A DNA stretch of 64,000 bases. Source: Candidatus Woesearchaeota archaeon. GTDB taxonomy: Archaea; Nanobdellota; Nanobdellia; Woesearchaeales; JAFGPW01. The translations under genes and the position numbers were made by a program. The notes below the pieces were generated by a model. The model was not told the origin of the DNA and ran no database searches. It worked only from the letters and a program-made list of their open reading frames with translations. Of this stretch, positions 25,051 to 32,561 are shown one piece after another. Location of the stretch: contig JAFGPW010000005.1 of the NCBI GenBank assembly GCA_016935985.1, positions 62,001 to 126,000 of the forward strand. The letters are read 5' to 3'. How positions within the stretch are numbered: the stretch's first letter is position 1; the number at the start of each line of letters is the position of its first letter.

Positions 25051-25326
25051 TTACCGCCTGATTTCGAACCCCCGGTACTGCTCGCCGCTATCACGCCGCT
25101 CGACCGCGACACCGTCGACCCTGGCGAGGAGGGGGCCCCTGCGTATCCCCACGATGAAGGCCCTGATATCCCTCTCGTCTCCCTGGCAGGCGATCTCGAC
25201 CCTGCCGTCGCCGCGGTTGCGCACCCAGCCGCGGACACCGAGCCGGCCTGCCGCATGTCGGGCGAAGTACCTGAACCCGACGCCCTGGACCCTGCCCGAG
25301 ACGACCAGCCGCTCTTCCGGTGCCAT
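25051..25326 (-). CDS. acyP: Acylphosphatase
   Basis: This 91-residue enzyme hydrolyses acyl-phosphate bonds. The family signature is clear: GRVQGVGFRYF with the catalytic Arg, and GWVRNRGDGRVEI with the catalytic Asn. It is cytosolic and of normal length. A TATA-like box (25348-25358) is centred about 27 nt before the ATG, so transcription is leaderless. That box is shared with the divergent small gene at 25394. The gene converges on polC with a 6-nt gap. Confidence 0.94.
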   Translation of the reverse strand: MAPEERLVVSGRVQGVGFRYFARHAAGRLGVRGWVRNRGDGRVEIACQGDERDIRAFIVGIRRGPLLARVDGVAVERRDSGEQYRGFEIRR

Positions 25327-25347
25327 CGGCCAGCCCCAGGCAATAAC

Positions 25348-25358
25348 TATTTATATTA
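25348..25358. promoter_or_regulatory. Bidirectional TATA element
   Basis: TATTTATATTA reads as a TATA box on both strands. On the minus strand it is placed for leaderless acyP. On the plus strand it gives a leader of about 15 nt for the gene at 25394. The dyad CCGGT-GATG-ACCGG (25365-25378) follows on the plus side. Confidence 0.5.
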
Positions 25359-25393
25359 GTTTTCCCGGTGATGACCGGTAAAGAGGTGCCAGC

Positions 25394-25639
25394 ATGCCAA
25401 CAATCCGCGCAGAGACCCTTCTCATCATCAGGGAGGCGATCAAGCTCCTCGACCGGGTGAAGGAGAATCGGGCGACCAAGCGCGAGATCATCAGCCATCT
25501 CGAGCGGGTGATCAGGCTCGGCGTGAAGGAAGCCGAGCAGGAAGAGGTCATCTACGAGGATCTCGAGCGGGCTGAGGATGACATCAAGCGCGGCAAGGAT
25601 CCCTTCTCCGAGCTCGATGACATCGGCAAGCAGCTCTAG
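25394..25639 (+). CDS. Small helical protein of unknown function
   Basis: This 81-residue protein is predicted to be all helix and highly charged (LLIIREAIKLLDRVKENRAT, RLGVKEAEQEEVIYEDLERA). It has no Cys, membrane segment or known catalytic motif. GAGGTG precedes the ATG by about 4 nt. The length and heptad-like pattern suggest a helical bundle or protein-protein adaptor. It overlaps the end of the convergent DUF424 gene by 4 nt. I do not recognise a family. Confidence 0.7.
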   Translation: MPTIRAETLLIIREAIKLLDRVKENRATKREIISHLERVIRLGVKEAEQEEVIYEDLERAEDDIKRGKDPFSELDDIGKQL

Positions 25640-25938
25640 GGATCCCCGGCGAGCATGACCTGGACGCACGGGACGCCCCTGACGGTCAGCACCGTGCCCT
25701 TCTCGACGAGGCCGGCATCGCGCGCGAGCCCGACGCATTCCTCCCCCACCAGGTTCACTATATAGGCCCGGGAGAGGAGCATCCTGAGCCGCTCGGCGTC
25801 GGCCTTCTTGCCGTGATAGAACGACGGCCGAACCTCGAGCACCCGTTCGCCCTCCTCATAGGTCTTCCCGAGGTGCCCCTCGTCGCATGCGGCGAGCATC
25901 ATCCTGCCGCCCCCGGCGTCATGGGTCTTGTAGAACAT
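25636..25938 (-). CDS. DUF424 family protein
   Basis: This 100-residue protein begins MFYKTHDAGGGRMMLAACDE and contains VNLVGEECVGLARDAGLVE. The pattern, size and position next to aIF2-beta fit the archaeal DUF424 family, whose function is unknown. The start is ATG 25936-25938, 17 nt after the aIF2-beta stop. The frame is open further upstream, but those codons overlap aIF2-beta. Conserved linkage to an initiation factor suggests a role in translation. Confidence 0.8.
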   Translation of the reverse strand: MFYKTHDAGGGRMMLAACDEGHLGKTYEEGERVLEVRPSFYHGKKADAERLRMLLSRAYIVNLVGEECVGLARDAGLVEKGTVLTVRGVPCVQVMLAGDP

Positions 25939-25955
25939 CGTGGGACCGTCAGATC

Positions 25956-26363
25956 TCAAATCTTGTTCCGCAACGCGCGCTTCGAGCCGCACGCCTGGCA
26001 GCGCATGAACAGGAAGCTGCCCTCCCTCAGCAGCTTGGTGTCGGGCTTGCCGCAGTCGGCGCACACGACATAGGCGTTCGCGTACTGGCGGACCTTGTCG
26101 TTGATGCGCGAAGCCGGTATCTTCGCCTGGAATATGGCCGCGTTCTTCTTCACGTCGGCCCGTGTCGCGAGCTCCTTCGTGATGAACTTGATGAGGTGGG
26201 GCAGCGGCCGATGCAGCGTATCAGCGATTTGGTGGATGTTGCTGATGATGGTCTTCGCACCCTGGAGCTGGCCGCGGACTTTCGGTATCTCGAACCGTTC
26301 CTTCCGCTTGATCGATTCGGGCATGTTGTCCTGAGCCCTCTTGAGCATGGCTTCATACTCCAT
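25956..26363 (-). CDS. eif2b: Translation initiation factor aIF2 beta
   Basis: This 135-residue subunit joins the aIF2 trimer that brings initiator tRNA to the ribosome. The N-terminal helix is followed by the alpha-beta core (FEIPKVRGQLQGAKTIISN) and a zinc ribbon with CADC (101-104) and CQAC (122-125). Full length for the archaeal form. The frame opens much further upstream, but the TATA box CTTTATATA (minus strand, 26387-26395) is about 27 nt before ATG 26361-26363 and fixes a leaderless start. Confidence 0.95.
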   Translation of the reverse strand: MEYEAMLKRAQDNMPESIKRKERFEIPKVRGQLQGAKTIISNIHQIADTLHRPLPHLIKFITKELATRADVKKNAAIFQAKIPASRINDKVRQYANAYVVCADCGKPDTKLLREGSFLFMRCQACGSKRALRNKI

Positions 26364-26418
26364 GGTTGTGCGAGAACAAGGGACCATATATAAAGCTTTG
26401 GGCGCCTCTTGCGGGCGC

Positions 26419-27087
26419 TCACTCGAGCACCTTGAGGCGTCCGGGACGCACTTCGAAGACCTCCCCCTCTTCGAGGAGCTGGCGGATGGCACGCTCGGCG
26501 TCAGGGGAGCCCGCCTCGGTCGCGACGACGCCCGTCGGCGCGCCTTCGCCGGCATCATGCTTGCGCACCAGCTCGCACACCTTCTGGTAGATGTCGCCAG
26601 CGCCCGCATCATCGAACTCCTCGGCCTCAGGCGCCTGCGCCGCTGAAGGGGCTGTTGGCCGCGGTTCCCTCTTCGGCGTCCTGATCGCCGCGAGCCGCAG
26701 CTCGAGCAGCCGGGCATCCACCCAAGCGTAGTCATCGATCCGCTTCACGATCTCAGCCATGAGATAGCGCTCGCCGCCGTACTCGCGCGGACGGCCGATC
26801 ACATTGATGACATCGCCCACCCCGAGCCCGGCGAACGCATCCTCGTCGCCGAAGCTCCTGACCGGAATCGTGCCTGAACGGTCGTCGATCACGGCCGAGC
26901 GCATCCGCTCCGGCACGTCGCCGGAGAGGGATATGATGACGCCGAGGACGTTCGCCCGCGAGACGCTCTCGCCCGCCTCGGTCTCGACGCGGTTGGGCTC
27001 CCACCCCTCCTCACGGACATACCTACCGGTGGCGAGCTCAGCTATCGTCATGTGCTTCGCCACCTGGCGCCTCCGCTGTTCAGGCAT
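26419..27087 (-). CDS. OB-fold protein, RPA-like
   Basis: This 222-residue protein has an OB fold at about 40-130 (SRANVLGVIISLSGDVPERM, IDDRSGTIPVRSFGD, GDVINVIGRPREYGGERYL). A Pro/Ala-rich linker follows, then a C-terminal winged-helix-like segment (ERAIRQLLEEGEVFEVRPGRL). This OB plus winged helix resembles the RPA32-type subunit of single-strand-binding complexes. It follows mcm by 34 nt on the same strand and is probably co-transcribed, which fits a role at the replication fork. The large RPA subunit is not in the window. Confidence 0.8.
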   Translation of the reverse strand: MPEQRRRQVAKHMTIAELATGRYVREEGWEPNRVETEAGESVSRANVLGVIISLSGDVPERMRSAVIDDRSGTIPVRSFGDEDAFAGLGVGDVINVIGRPREYGGERYLMAEIVKRIDDYAWVDARLLELRLAAIRTPKREPRPTAPSAAQAPEAEEFDDAGAGDIYQKVCELVRKHDAGEGAPTGVVATEAGSPDAERAIRQLLEEGEVFEVRPGRLKVLE

Positions 27088-27121
27088 CCGTCCTGTCCCC
27101 CAACCGTCCCTGACGCGCGGG

Positions 27122-29137
27122 TCAGATCTTCTGGATGAACCCCTTCCTGGGCTCGAAGATGTCGCCGCTGCGCTTGAGCTTCTCGATGGATTCCTCGACC
27201 GCCTCCTCGCTCATTCCGCGGTCGAGCGCGGCCTGCACGACGTCGGCCACCGGGATGGTCTTCCCCAGCATCCGCTCCATCTCGTTGATGATCTCCTTTA
27301 TCCCCACGATCTTGCTCCGCTCCGAGGCCGATACCCCTGTCGAGATGCGGTCGATGTCGATCCTGCCTGTCTCGGGGTCGACCCCGACCGCCGCGAGGCA
27401 GGTCTGCAGCAGGTCGATCGCGCGCTTGGCGTCCTCACGCGACACCGTCCCTGAGAGCCGGATCTTCGCCGACGCCTCGGCGAGCCGCACGAGGGCTTCG
27501 AGCTGGCGCGCGGAGATAGGGATCGCCTTGATGTCGCCCTCGGTCGAGCCGCTCCCGCGCATCTTGACATAATAGTCCTTGAGCTCCCCGAGCGCTATGT
27601 CGGAGAGCCTCGGCTTGAGCTGCCGCGCGTACGCGAGGTACTTGCGCAGCGTCCTGGTGTCGATCTCAGCGCCGATCGAGTCGGGCTTCTGGTGCAACCG
27701 GAGTATGAACGAGGCCATCGACTCATCCTTGTCCTTGTCAGGCAGGTCGCGGATCGGGAAGATCAGGTCGAAGCGATTGATCAGCGTCGGCGGAAGGTCG
27801 ATCTGCTCGGCGATCATGCCATAGGGGTCGAACCTGCCGAACTTCGGATTGGCGGCGGCGAGCACTGTCGTCTCTGACCTGAGCGTCGCCTGGATGTTCG
27901 CCTTGGAGATCGTGATCGTCTGCTGCTCGAGCGCCTCGTGCATCGCGCTCTGGTCCTCAGTGCTCATCTTGTCGAGCTCGTCGATCATGCAGATGCCCCT
28001 GTTCGCGAGGACCAAGGCCCCTGCCTCCAGGCTCCAGCCGGAGAGGAACTCGTCCTTGACGACCGCCGCCGTGAGGCCGGCCCCAGACGCGCCCTTGCCG
28101 CTGACGTACCGCGACTTCGGCGCGACGACATCCATGCGCTTGAGCAGCTGCGATTTCCCCGACCCCGGATCGCCGATGAGGAGCACGTGCAGGTCGCCCC
28201 TGGTGACGACGCCGTCGCTGCGGGTCTTCCTGACGCCTGAGGCGAGCTGGAGGAGCAGCGCCTCCTTGATCTTGGTATGTCCGTAGATCGACGGCGCTAT
28301 CGACGAGACGAGCCGGTCGATGAGCTTCGGGTCCCGGGAGATCTCCTTGATGGTCTCCAGCTCCTCCTCGGATATCTCGAGCGTCGAGAACTCCTCCTCC
28401 ACCGGCTCGACATAGTTCGCCTCGATGAGCAGGTCGAACCGCGTCGACTGGCTGCCGGTCCTCGAGATGATCGGCACCTCCTTTATCACGCCGTTGATGA
28501 GGATCCTCGAGCCGGGGTTGGTCCGCTTCTCGGAGATGGGGCTGACGAGGTCCGCCTTGAGGAGGATGTTCATGCGCTTCGGCTGCTCGCCGCCCTCGAG
28601 GTCCTCAGGGGACTCCTCGAGGACGATGCCCTGCGCGTCGACGAGCTCCTTGTGCACCAGGCGGAACTTGCCCTTGCGGCCGCAGCCGCATCGGGTCGGC
28701 TCCTTGAACTTGGAGTCGAGCTGGAGCACCGAGATGATATTGCCGCAGGACGGGCACTCGAACTTGGCGGCGGTCACCTGCGGCCTGACGTCGCTCTTCT
28801 GGCGCACGATCCCGTCGACGGTGATGAAGCTGCCGATGTGGGTCGAGCGGATGTTCCTGATCAGCACCTTCTGCGATTCGGGCAGGTTCGTGAACCTGAT
28901 GCGGAAGTTCTTGAGCTTCTCGGGAAGGTCGAAGTGCTCGGCTGCGATCTCGCATCCCCGGATTCCCTCATCAGGACGCTCGATGACGAGTTCGGCGAGC
29001 TCAGGGTTGTACCTGAGCAGGTCGGAGAAGTCGATGACCAGGAAAGCAAGGCCTTTGGAGATCGTGCTGAGCAGCTCGACCTTGTAGTTCGTCTCCAGGA
29101 ACTCCTGGAAAGATTGTATCTGCTCCGATGCATCCAT
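27122..29137 (-). CDS. mcm: Replicative helicase MCM
   Basis: This 671-residue hexameric helicase drives fork unwinding. The N-terminal domain has a zinc site formed by C128, C131, C150 and C152. The AAA+ core has Walker A GDPGSGKS (322-329), Walker B CMIDELDKM and the arginine-finger segment INRFDLIFP. A C-terminal winged helix (about 600-670) follows. No intein is present. A TATA box at 29173-29180 predicts a leader of about 13 nt. It is on the opposite strand to cdc6-polB-polC, 2 kb downstream. Confidence 0.97.
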   Translation of the reverse strand: MDASEQIQSFQEFLETNYKVELLSTISKGLAFLVIDFSDLLRYNPELAELVIERPDEGIRGCEIAAEHFDLPEKLKNFRIRFTNLPESQKVLIRNIRSTHIGSFITVDGIVRQKSDVRPQVTAAKFECPSCGNIISVLQLDSKFKEPTRCGCGRKGKFRLVHKELVDAQGIVLEESPEDLEGGEQPKRMNILLKADLVSPISEKRTNPGSRILINGVIKEVPIISRTGSQSTRFDLLIEANYVEPVEEEFSTLEISEEELETIKEISRDPKLIDRLVSSIAPSIYGHTKIKEALLLQLASGVRKTRSDGVVTRGDLHVLLIGDPGSGKSQLLKRMDVVAPKSRYVSGKGASGAGLTAAVVKDEFLSGWSLEAGALVLANRGICMIDELDKMSTEDQSAMHEALEQQTITISKANIQATLRSETTVLAAANPKFGRFDPYGMIAEQIDLPPTLINRFDLIFPIRDLPDKDKDESMASFILRLHQKPDSIGAEIDTRTLRKYLAYARQLKPRLSDIALGELKDYYVKMRGSGSTEGDIKAIPISARQLEALVRLAEASAKIRLSGTVSREDAKRAIDLLQTCLAAVGVDPETGRIDIDRISTGVSASERSKIVGIKEIINEMERMLGKTIPVADVVQAALDRGMSEEAVEESIEKLKRSGDIFEPRKGFIQKI

Positions 29138-29192
29138 GGTCGGTCCTCGAGCCTTGCCAGTAGTGCGATACGTTTATATGCGGCGAAGGCAG

Positions 29193-29735
29193 TTACTTGA
29201 CGACCTTCTTGAGATTCTCGACGAGTATATCGAGGGCCTCGTTCACCGCAGTCTCGGACTTGGTGCCGGTGCACACGACCTTCCCGTTCGAGAAGAGCAG
29301 GAACGTCGCTTTCGCCGCAGGCAGCTTGTACACGAGCCCCGGGAACTGCTCAGGCTCGTACTCAGTGTTCTCGAGCTTCATCGCGAGCACGTTGAGGTTC
29401 AGGTCCATGCCGATCGTGCCTGAGGCGACGATGTTCTGGATCTTGATCTCCGGCTCGATGGTGATCTTGATGCCGATCTTCTCGAGGCTCTTGATGATCT
29501 TCTTGATGCTCAAGCGCACATTGTCCATGGTCCGCGCGCCGGTGCACACGATCTTGCCCGACGAGAAGATCAGCGCCGAGGTCTTAGGGTCCTTGATCCT
29601 GATGACGAGCCCCGGGAACTGCTCGGGATTGTACTCGGTGTTCGAGAGCGTCGCCGCCATCTTCTCGAGCGGGATATCATGCTCAAGCGACGTCGAGACG
29701 ACGATATTCACCACTTGGATATCACGTTTTGCCAT
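29193..29735 (-). CDS. tbp: TATA-box-binding protein
   Basis: This 180-residue general transcription factor has two tandem saddle repeats. Each contains the paired pattern EYNPEQFPGLV/EYEPEQFPGLV and SGKIVCTGARTMDN/NGKVVCTGTKSETA. The start is ATG 29733-29735 with GGGGGTG 6-8 nt upstream, the same signal as the histone. The nearest TATA box (TTATAAAC, minus strand, 29783-29790) predicts a leader of about 22 nt. A perfect palindrome TTGCTAGCAA lies at the predicted start site. Confidence 0.97.
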   Translation of the reverse strand: MAKRDIQVVNIVVSTSLEHDIPLEKMAATLSNTEYNPEQFPGLVIRIKDPKTSALIFSSGKIVCTGARTMDNVRLSIKKIIKSLEKIGIKITIEPEIKIQNIVASGTIGMDLNLNVLAMKLENTEYEPEQFPGLVYKLPAAKATFLLFSNGKVVCTGTKSETAVNEALDILVENLKKVVK

Positions 29736-29750
29736 TGCGAAAGCACCCCC

Positions 29751-29760
29751 TTGCTAGCAA
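29751..29760. promoter_or_regulatory. Palindrome at predicted tbp start site
   Basis: TTGCTAGCAA is a perfect 10-bp palindrome lying 25-30 nt after the tbp TATA box. A protein bound here could block initiation. Confidence 0.35.
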
Positions 29761-30042
29761 CCGTAATGAAATTGTTGTGGTTGTTTATAAGGGGATATTT
29801 AAATCATATATAAATACTTTTATTTTGCAACCGCTGTGTCCTGATGCGTAGGTTCTGCACTGCATGCCTCCATCATTTCCGCTGGAAATAGCCTGCCAGG
29901 CTCTCCTGCAGCTGTTTGAGGGCTCCCTGCCAATTTATATATCTTACCCTCCTCCATTTCCAGTGGAAGCCCATCAGCATCAGCATTCCACGAGTATAAC
30001 CAGTAGCGCCCTGTGGTCAGGAAGGGTTTCCCTGCAACATCT

Positions 30043-30056
30043 TTTCAATATTGAAA
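30043..30056. promoter_or_regulatory. TTTCAATATTGAAA palindrome upstream of HTH-iscS
   Basis: Perfect 14-bp palindrome, 38 bp before the TTTATATATT box (30094-30103) of the HTH regulator. An identical copy lies at 34301-34314 and a near copy at 11645-11656. Confidence 0.55.
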
Positions 30057-30105
30057 TAAATATAATCACAGCCTTCACCCGACCTGCGTAACCTTTATAT
30101 ATTAT

Positions 30106-30119
30106 TTAACTATCGTTAA
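30106..30119. promoter_or_regulatory. Dyad at predicted start site of HTH-iscS operon
   Basis: TTAAC-TATC-GTTAA sits 3-16 nt after the TATA box TTTATATATT (30094-30103), just upstream of the predicted start site. Operator sites for repressors often lie here, so autoregulation by the HTH protein is possible. A GAGGTG ribosome site follows at 30131-30136. Confidence 0.35.
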
Positions 30120-30140
30120 CACGCCGTCCGAGGTGATCGC

Positions 30141-30494
30141 ATGGTCGAAATGCCCCAAGAGATCGAGGTGTGGTATGTCATCCCTACAATCAGGCGCGAG
30201 CTCTCGAAGAACATGAAGGCGAGCGGCCTCACGCAGCGCAGGATCGCCCGGCTCCTCGGCATCACCGAGGCGGCGGTCTCGCAGTACCTCAAGCACAAGC
30301 GCGCGAAGGGGATCGAGTTCGGCGACAGCCTGAAAGAGCACATCGCCGCTTCGGCGAAGGCGATCCTCGGCGGCGCCGACCCGCTCTCCGAGATCCAGCG
30401 GATCTGCGGCCGCATCAGGAAGAACAAGACACTCTGCGAGATCCACCGCAAGTACTCGAAGGTGCCGCGCAACTGCGAGGTGTGCTTCCAATGA
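30141..30494 (+). CDS. HTH regulator with C-terminal Cys cluster
   Basis: This 117-residue protein has an Xre-like helix-turn-helix at about 26-52 (SGLTQRRIARLLGITEAAVS). The C-terminal region carries C89, C99, H102, C112 and C115 (LCEIHRKYSKVPRNCEVC), suited to an iron-sulfur cluster or zinc. It resembles the archaeal predicted-regulator family COG2522. Its stop overlaps the iscS start (ATGA), so it is co-translated with the cysteine desulfurase. A role as iron-sulfur sensor controlling the isc genes is a reasonable inference. Confidence 0.85.
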   Translation: MVEMPQEIEVWYVIPTIRRELSKNMKASGLTQRRIARLLGITEAAVSQYLKHKRAKGIEFGDSLKEHIAASAKAILGGADPLSEIQRICGRIRKNKTLCEIHRKYSKVPRNCEVCFQ

Positions 30495-31693
30495 GGGCCT
30501 ACCTCGACAACGCGGCGACGACACGGGTCGCTCCCGAGGTCATCGAGCGGATGGGCATCTTCTTCTCGACGGCGTACGCGAACGCGTCGTCCCTGCACGC
30601 GCAAGGGATGGAAGCGAAGCGGGCGCTCGACGAGGCGCGCGCAGCGATCGCCGCGATGATCAACGCCTCGCCCGAGGAGATCATCTTCACGGGCGGCGGA
30701 TCGGAGTCGAACAACCTCGCGCTCAAGGGCGTCGCTTTCCTGCAGAAGGAAAAAAGGCATATCATCACCAGCGCGATAGAGCACCCGTCGATCCTCGGCA
30801 CCTGCGCCTTCCTCGAGAAGCAGGGCTTCTCGGTCACCTATCTCCCGGTCGGCCGCGAGGGCTTCGTCAGCGCCGGGGATGTCGAGAGTGCGATCACGGA
30901 TCAGACCGCGCTCGTCTCGATCATGCACGCGAACAACGAGATCGGAACCATCCAGGACCTCGACCGCATCGGGAAGGCATGCGCGGCGAAAGGCGTGCCG
31001 TTCCACACCGACGCCGTCCAGAGCTTCACGAAAGCGCCAATCGACGTCACGCGCATGGGCCTCTCGCTCGTATCGCTCGCCTCGCACAAGATCCACGGGC
31101 CGAAAGGCGTCGGCGCGCTCTATGTCAGGAAAGGGATGCGGCTCCAGAAGCAGATCCACGGCGGGCATCAGGAGAACGACAGGCGGGCAGGCACCGAGAA
31201 CCTGCCGGGAATCGCCGGCTTCGCGCACGCGGCGTCCCTCCAGACGCCCGAGCACATCACGAAGATGGCGGAGCTCCGGGACTACACTATCACCGAGATC
31301 GAGCGGCGCATCCCCGACGTGATCGTGAACGGCAGCAGGGCGCGGCGCCTGTGCAACAACGTGAATGTCATATTCAAGTACATCGAGGGCGAGGCGCTCC
31401 TCTTCACCCTCAGCCAGAAGGGCATCGCGATTTCCACCGGATCGGCCTGCTCCTCGCGGTCGCTCCGGCCGAGCCATGTCCTGCGGGCGATCGGCCTCCC
31501 CCACGAGGTCGCCCACGGCTCCTGCAGGGTCAGCATCTCGCGCTACACGACGAAGCAGGAGATTGACTATTTCCTTGACACCGTGACGGCGGTGGTCGCG
31601 CAGCTGCGCGAGGTGTCGCCGTTCACGAAGATGGGCAAGTATGAGGCCTACACCGACGATGACCATACTCACGAAGGACATCCTGCTGCATGA
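30491..31693 (+). CDS. iscS: Cysteine desulfurase IscS
   Basis: This 400-residue PLP enzyme takes sulfur from cysteine for iron-sulfur clusters and tRNA thiolation. The PLP lysine is K200 in SLASHKIHGPKG, and the catalytic cysteine loop is STGSACSS (C320). The start MRAYLDNAATT overlaps the HTH gene by 4 nt; the open frame extends upstream but that part is a shadow. The last 11 codons overlap dcd and encode an unusual Asp/His-rich tail (DDDHTHEGH). That tail is probably a by-product of the overlap. Confidence 0.96.
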   Translation: MRAYLDNAATTRVAPEVIERMGIFFSTAYANASSLHAQGMEAKRALDEARAAIAAMINASPEEIIFTGGGSESNNLALKGVAFLQKEKRHIITSAIEHPSILGTCAFLEKQGFSVTYLPVGREGFVSAGDVESAITDQTALVSIMHANNEIGTIQDLDRIGKACAAKGVPFHTDAVQSFTKAPIDVTRMGLSLVSLASHKIHGPKGVGALYVRKGMRLQKQIHGGHQENDRRAGTENLPGIAGFAHAASLQTPEHITKMAELRDYTITEIERRIPDVIVNGSRARRLCNNVNVIFKYIEGEALLFTLSQKGIAISTGSACSSRSLRPSHVLRAIGLPHEVAHGSCRVSISRYTTKQEIDYFLDTVTAVVAQLREVSPFTKMGKYEAYTDDDHTHEGHPAA

Positions 31694-32168
31694 GATCGCC
31701 GAGGGCCACCTCAGGATCGAGCCGTTCGACCCCGAGCAGGTCGGTCCCGGCTCGATCGACCTCACCCTCTCGAGGGACTTCCGGGTCTTCGAGGAGGGGA
31801 AGACCATCAGCGTGACCGACACGATCGACTACCGGGCGTACACCCGGCCCGTCCATGTCGAGGACTACATCGAGATCCTGCCCGGCCAGACAGTGCTCGG
31901 CATGACGCGCGAGCGCATCTTCATGCCCCGTGACCTTGTCGGCTGGCTCGAGGGGCGCAGCAGGTTCGCGCGCATCGGCCTGCTCATCCATGTGAGCAGC
32001 AACTTCGTGCACCCCGGGGTCGAGAACCGCCAGGTGCTCGAGATCAGGAACGTGTCGCCGAACCGGCTGCGGCTCTTCCCCGGGACGCGCATCTGCCAGC
32101 TGGTGGTGGAGCGTGCGGAGGGCGAGGCCTCGTACGAGGACCAGTTCAAGGAGCAGACCGACCTCTAG
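31659..32168 (+). CDS. dcd: dCTP deaminase family protein
   Basis: This 169-residue protein belongs to the dCTP deaminase/dUTPase family, which supplies dUMP for thymidylate or removes dUTP. Family motifs are GPGSIDLTLSRDFRVF, WLEGRSRFARIGL (substrate Ser and Arg) and the HPGVENRQVLEIRN strand with the catalytic-type Glu. The start is ATG 31659 (MTILTKDILL), overlapping iscS by 35 nt. It sits between iscS and iscU in one apparent operon, which is unusual. A deaminase and a bifunctional deaminase/dUTPase cannot be separated here. Confidence 0.88.
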   Translation: MTILTKDILLHEIAEGHLRIEPFDPEQVGPGSIDLTLSRDFRVFEEGKTISVTDTIDYRAYTRPVHVEDYIEILPGQTVLGMTRERIFMPRDLVGWLEGRSRFARIGLLIHVSSNFVHPGVENRQVLEIRNVSPNRLRLFPGTRICQLVVERAEGEASYEDQFKEQTDL

Positions 32169-32180
32169 AGGTGCATGATC

Positions 32181-32561
32181 ATGTATTCCAGGAAAGTCAT
32201 GGAGCATTTCGCGAGCCCCCACAACGTGGGCGAGATCCCCGACGCTGACGGTGTCGGCAAGGTGGGGAACCCCGTCTGCGGGGACGTCATGTTCGTCTAC
32301 ATCAAGGTCAAGGACGGCCGGCTCGAGGATGTCAGGTTCAAGACCTTCGGCTGCGTCTCGGCGATCGCCACGAGCTCGATGGTCACCGACCTCGCGAAGG
32401 GGAAGACGCTTGCCGAGGCTGAGAGGATCACCCGCGATGACGTGGCGGATGCCCTCGAGGGCCTGCCCCCTATCAAGATGCACTGCTCGAACCTCGCGGC
32501 TGACGCGCTCCATGCCGCGATCGAGGACTACAAGAAGAAAAGAAAAGGGTCGGCAGGCTAG
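32181..32561 (+). CDS. iscU: Iron-sulfur scaffold IscU
   Basis: This 126-residue scaffold assembles Fe-S clusters with sulfur from IscS. Ligands are C33 in GNPVCGD (with D35), C58 in KTFGCVSAIA and C102 in MHCSNLA. An ATG at 32175 is also in frame, but GAGGTG (32168-32173) would be only 1 nt away from it. ATG 32181 has 7-nt spacing and begins MYSRKVMEHF as in homologues. It ends with a 4-nt convergent overlap with the zinc-cluster gene. Confidence 0.94.
   Translation: MYSRKVMEHFASPHNVGEIPDADGVGKVGNPVCGDVMFVYIKVKDGRLEDVRFKTFGCVSAIATSSMVTDLAKGKTLAEAERITRDDVADALEGLPPIKMHCSNLAADALHAAIEDYKKKRKGSAG

Larger units (their letters stand above)
29736..30140. other. AT-rich divergent intergenic region with origin-box-like dyads
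   Basis: This 405-bp region lies between tbp (minus) and the HTH regulator (plus). It holds ATTTCC-GCT-GGAAAT (29875-29889) and TTCCAGTGGAA (29958-29968). The latter matches the dyad core I recall for archaeal origin recognition boxes. There are A/T-rich tracts at 29783-29825 and 30041-30110, and one palindrome TTTCAATATTGAAA. Genes to the left point left and nearly all genes to the right point right. It could be an origin, a complex regulatory region, or both. Confidence 0.5.
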
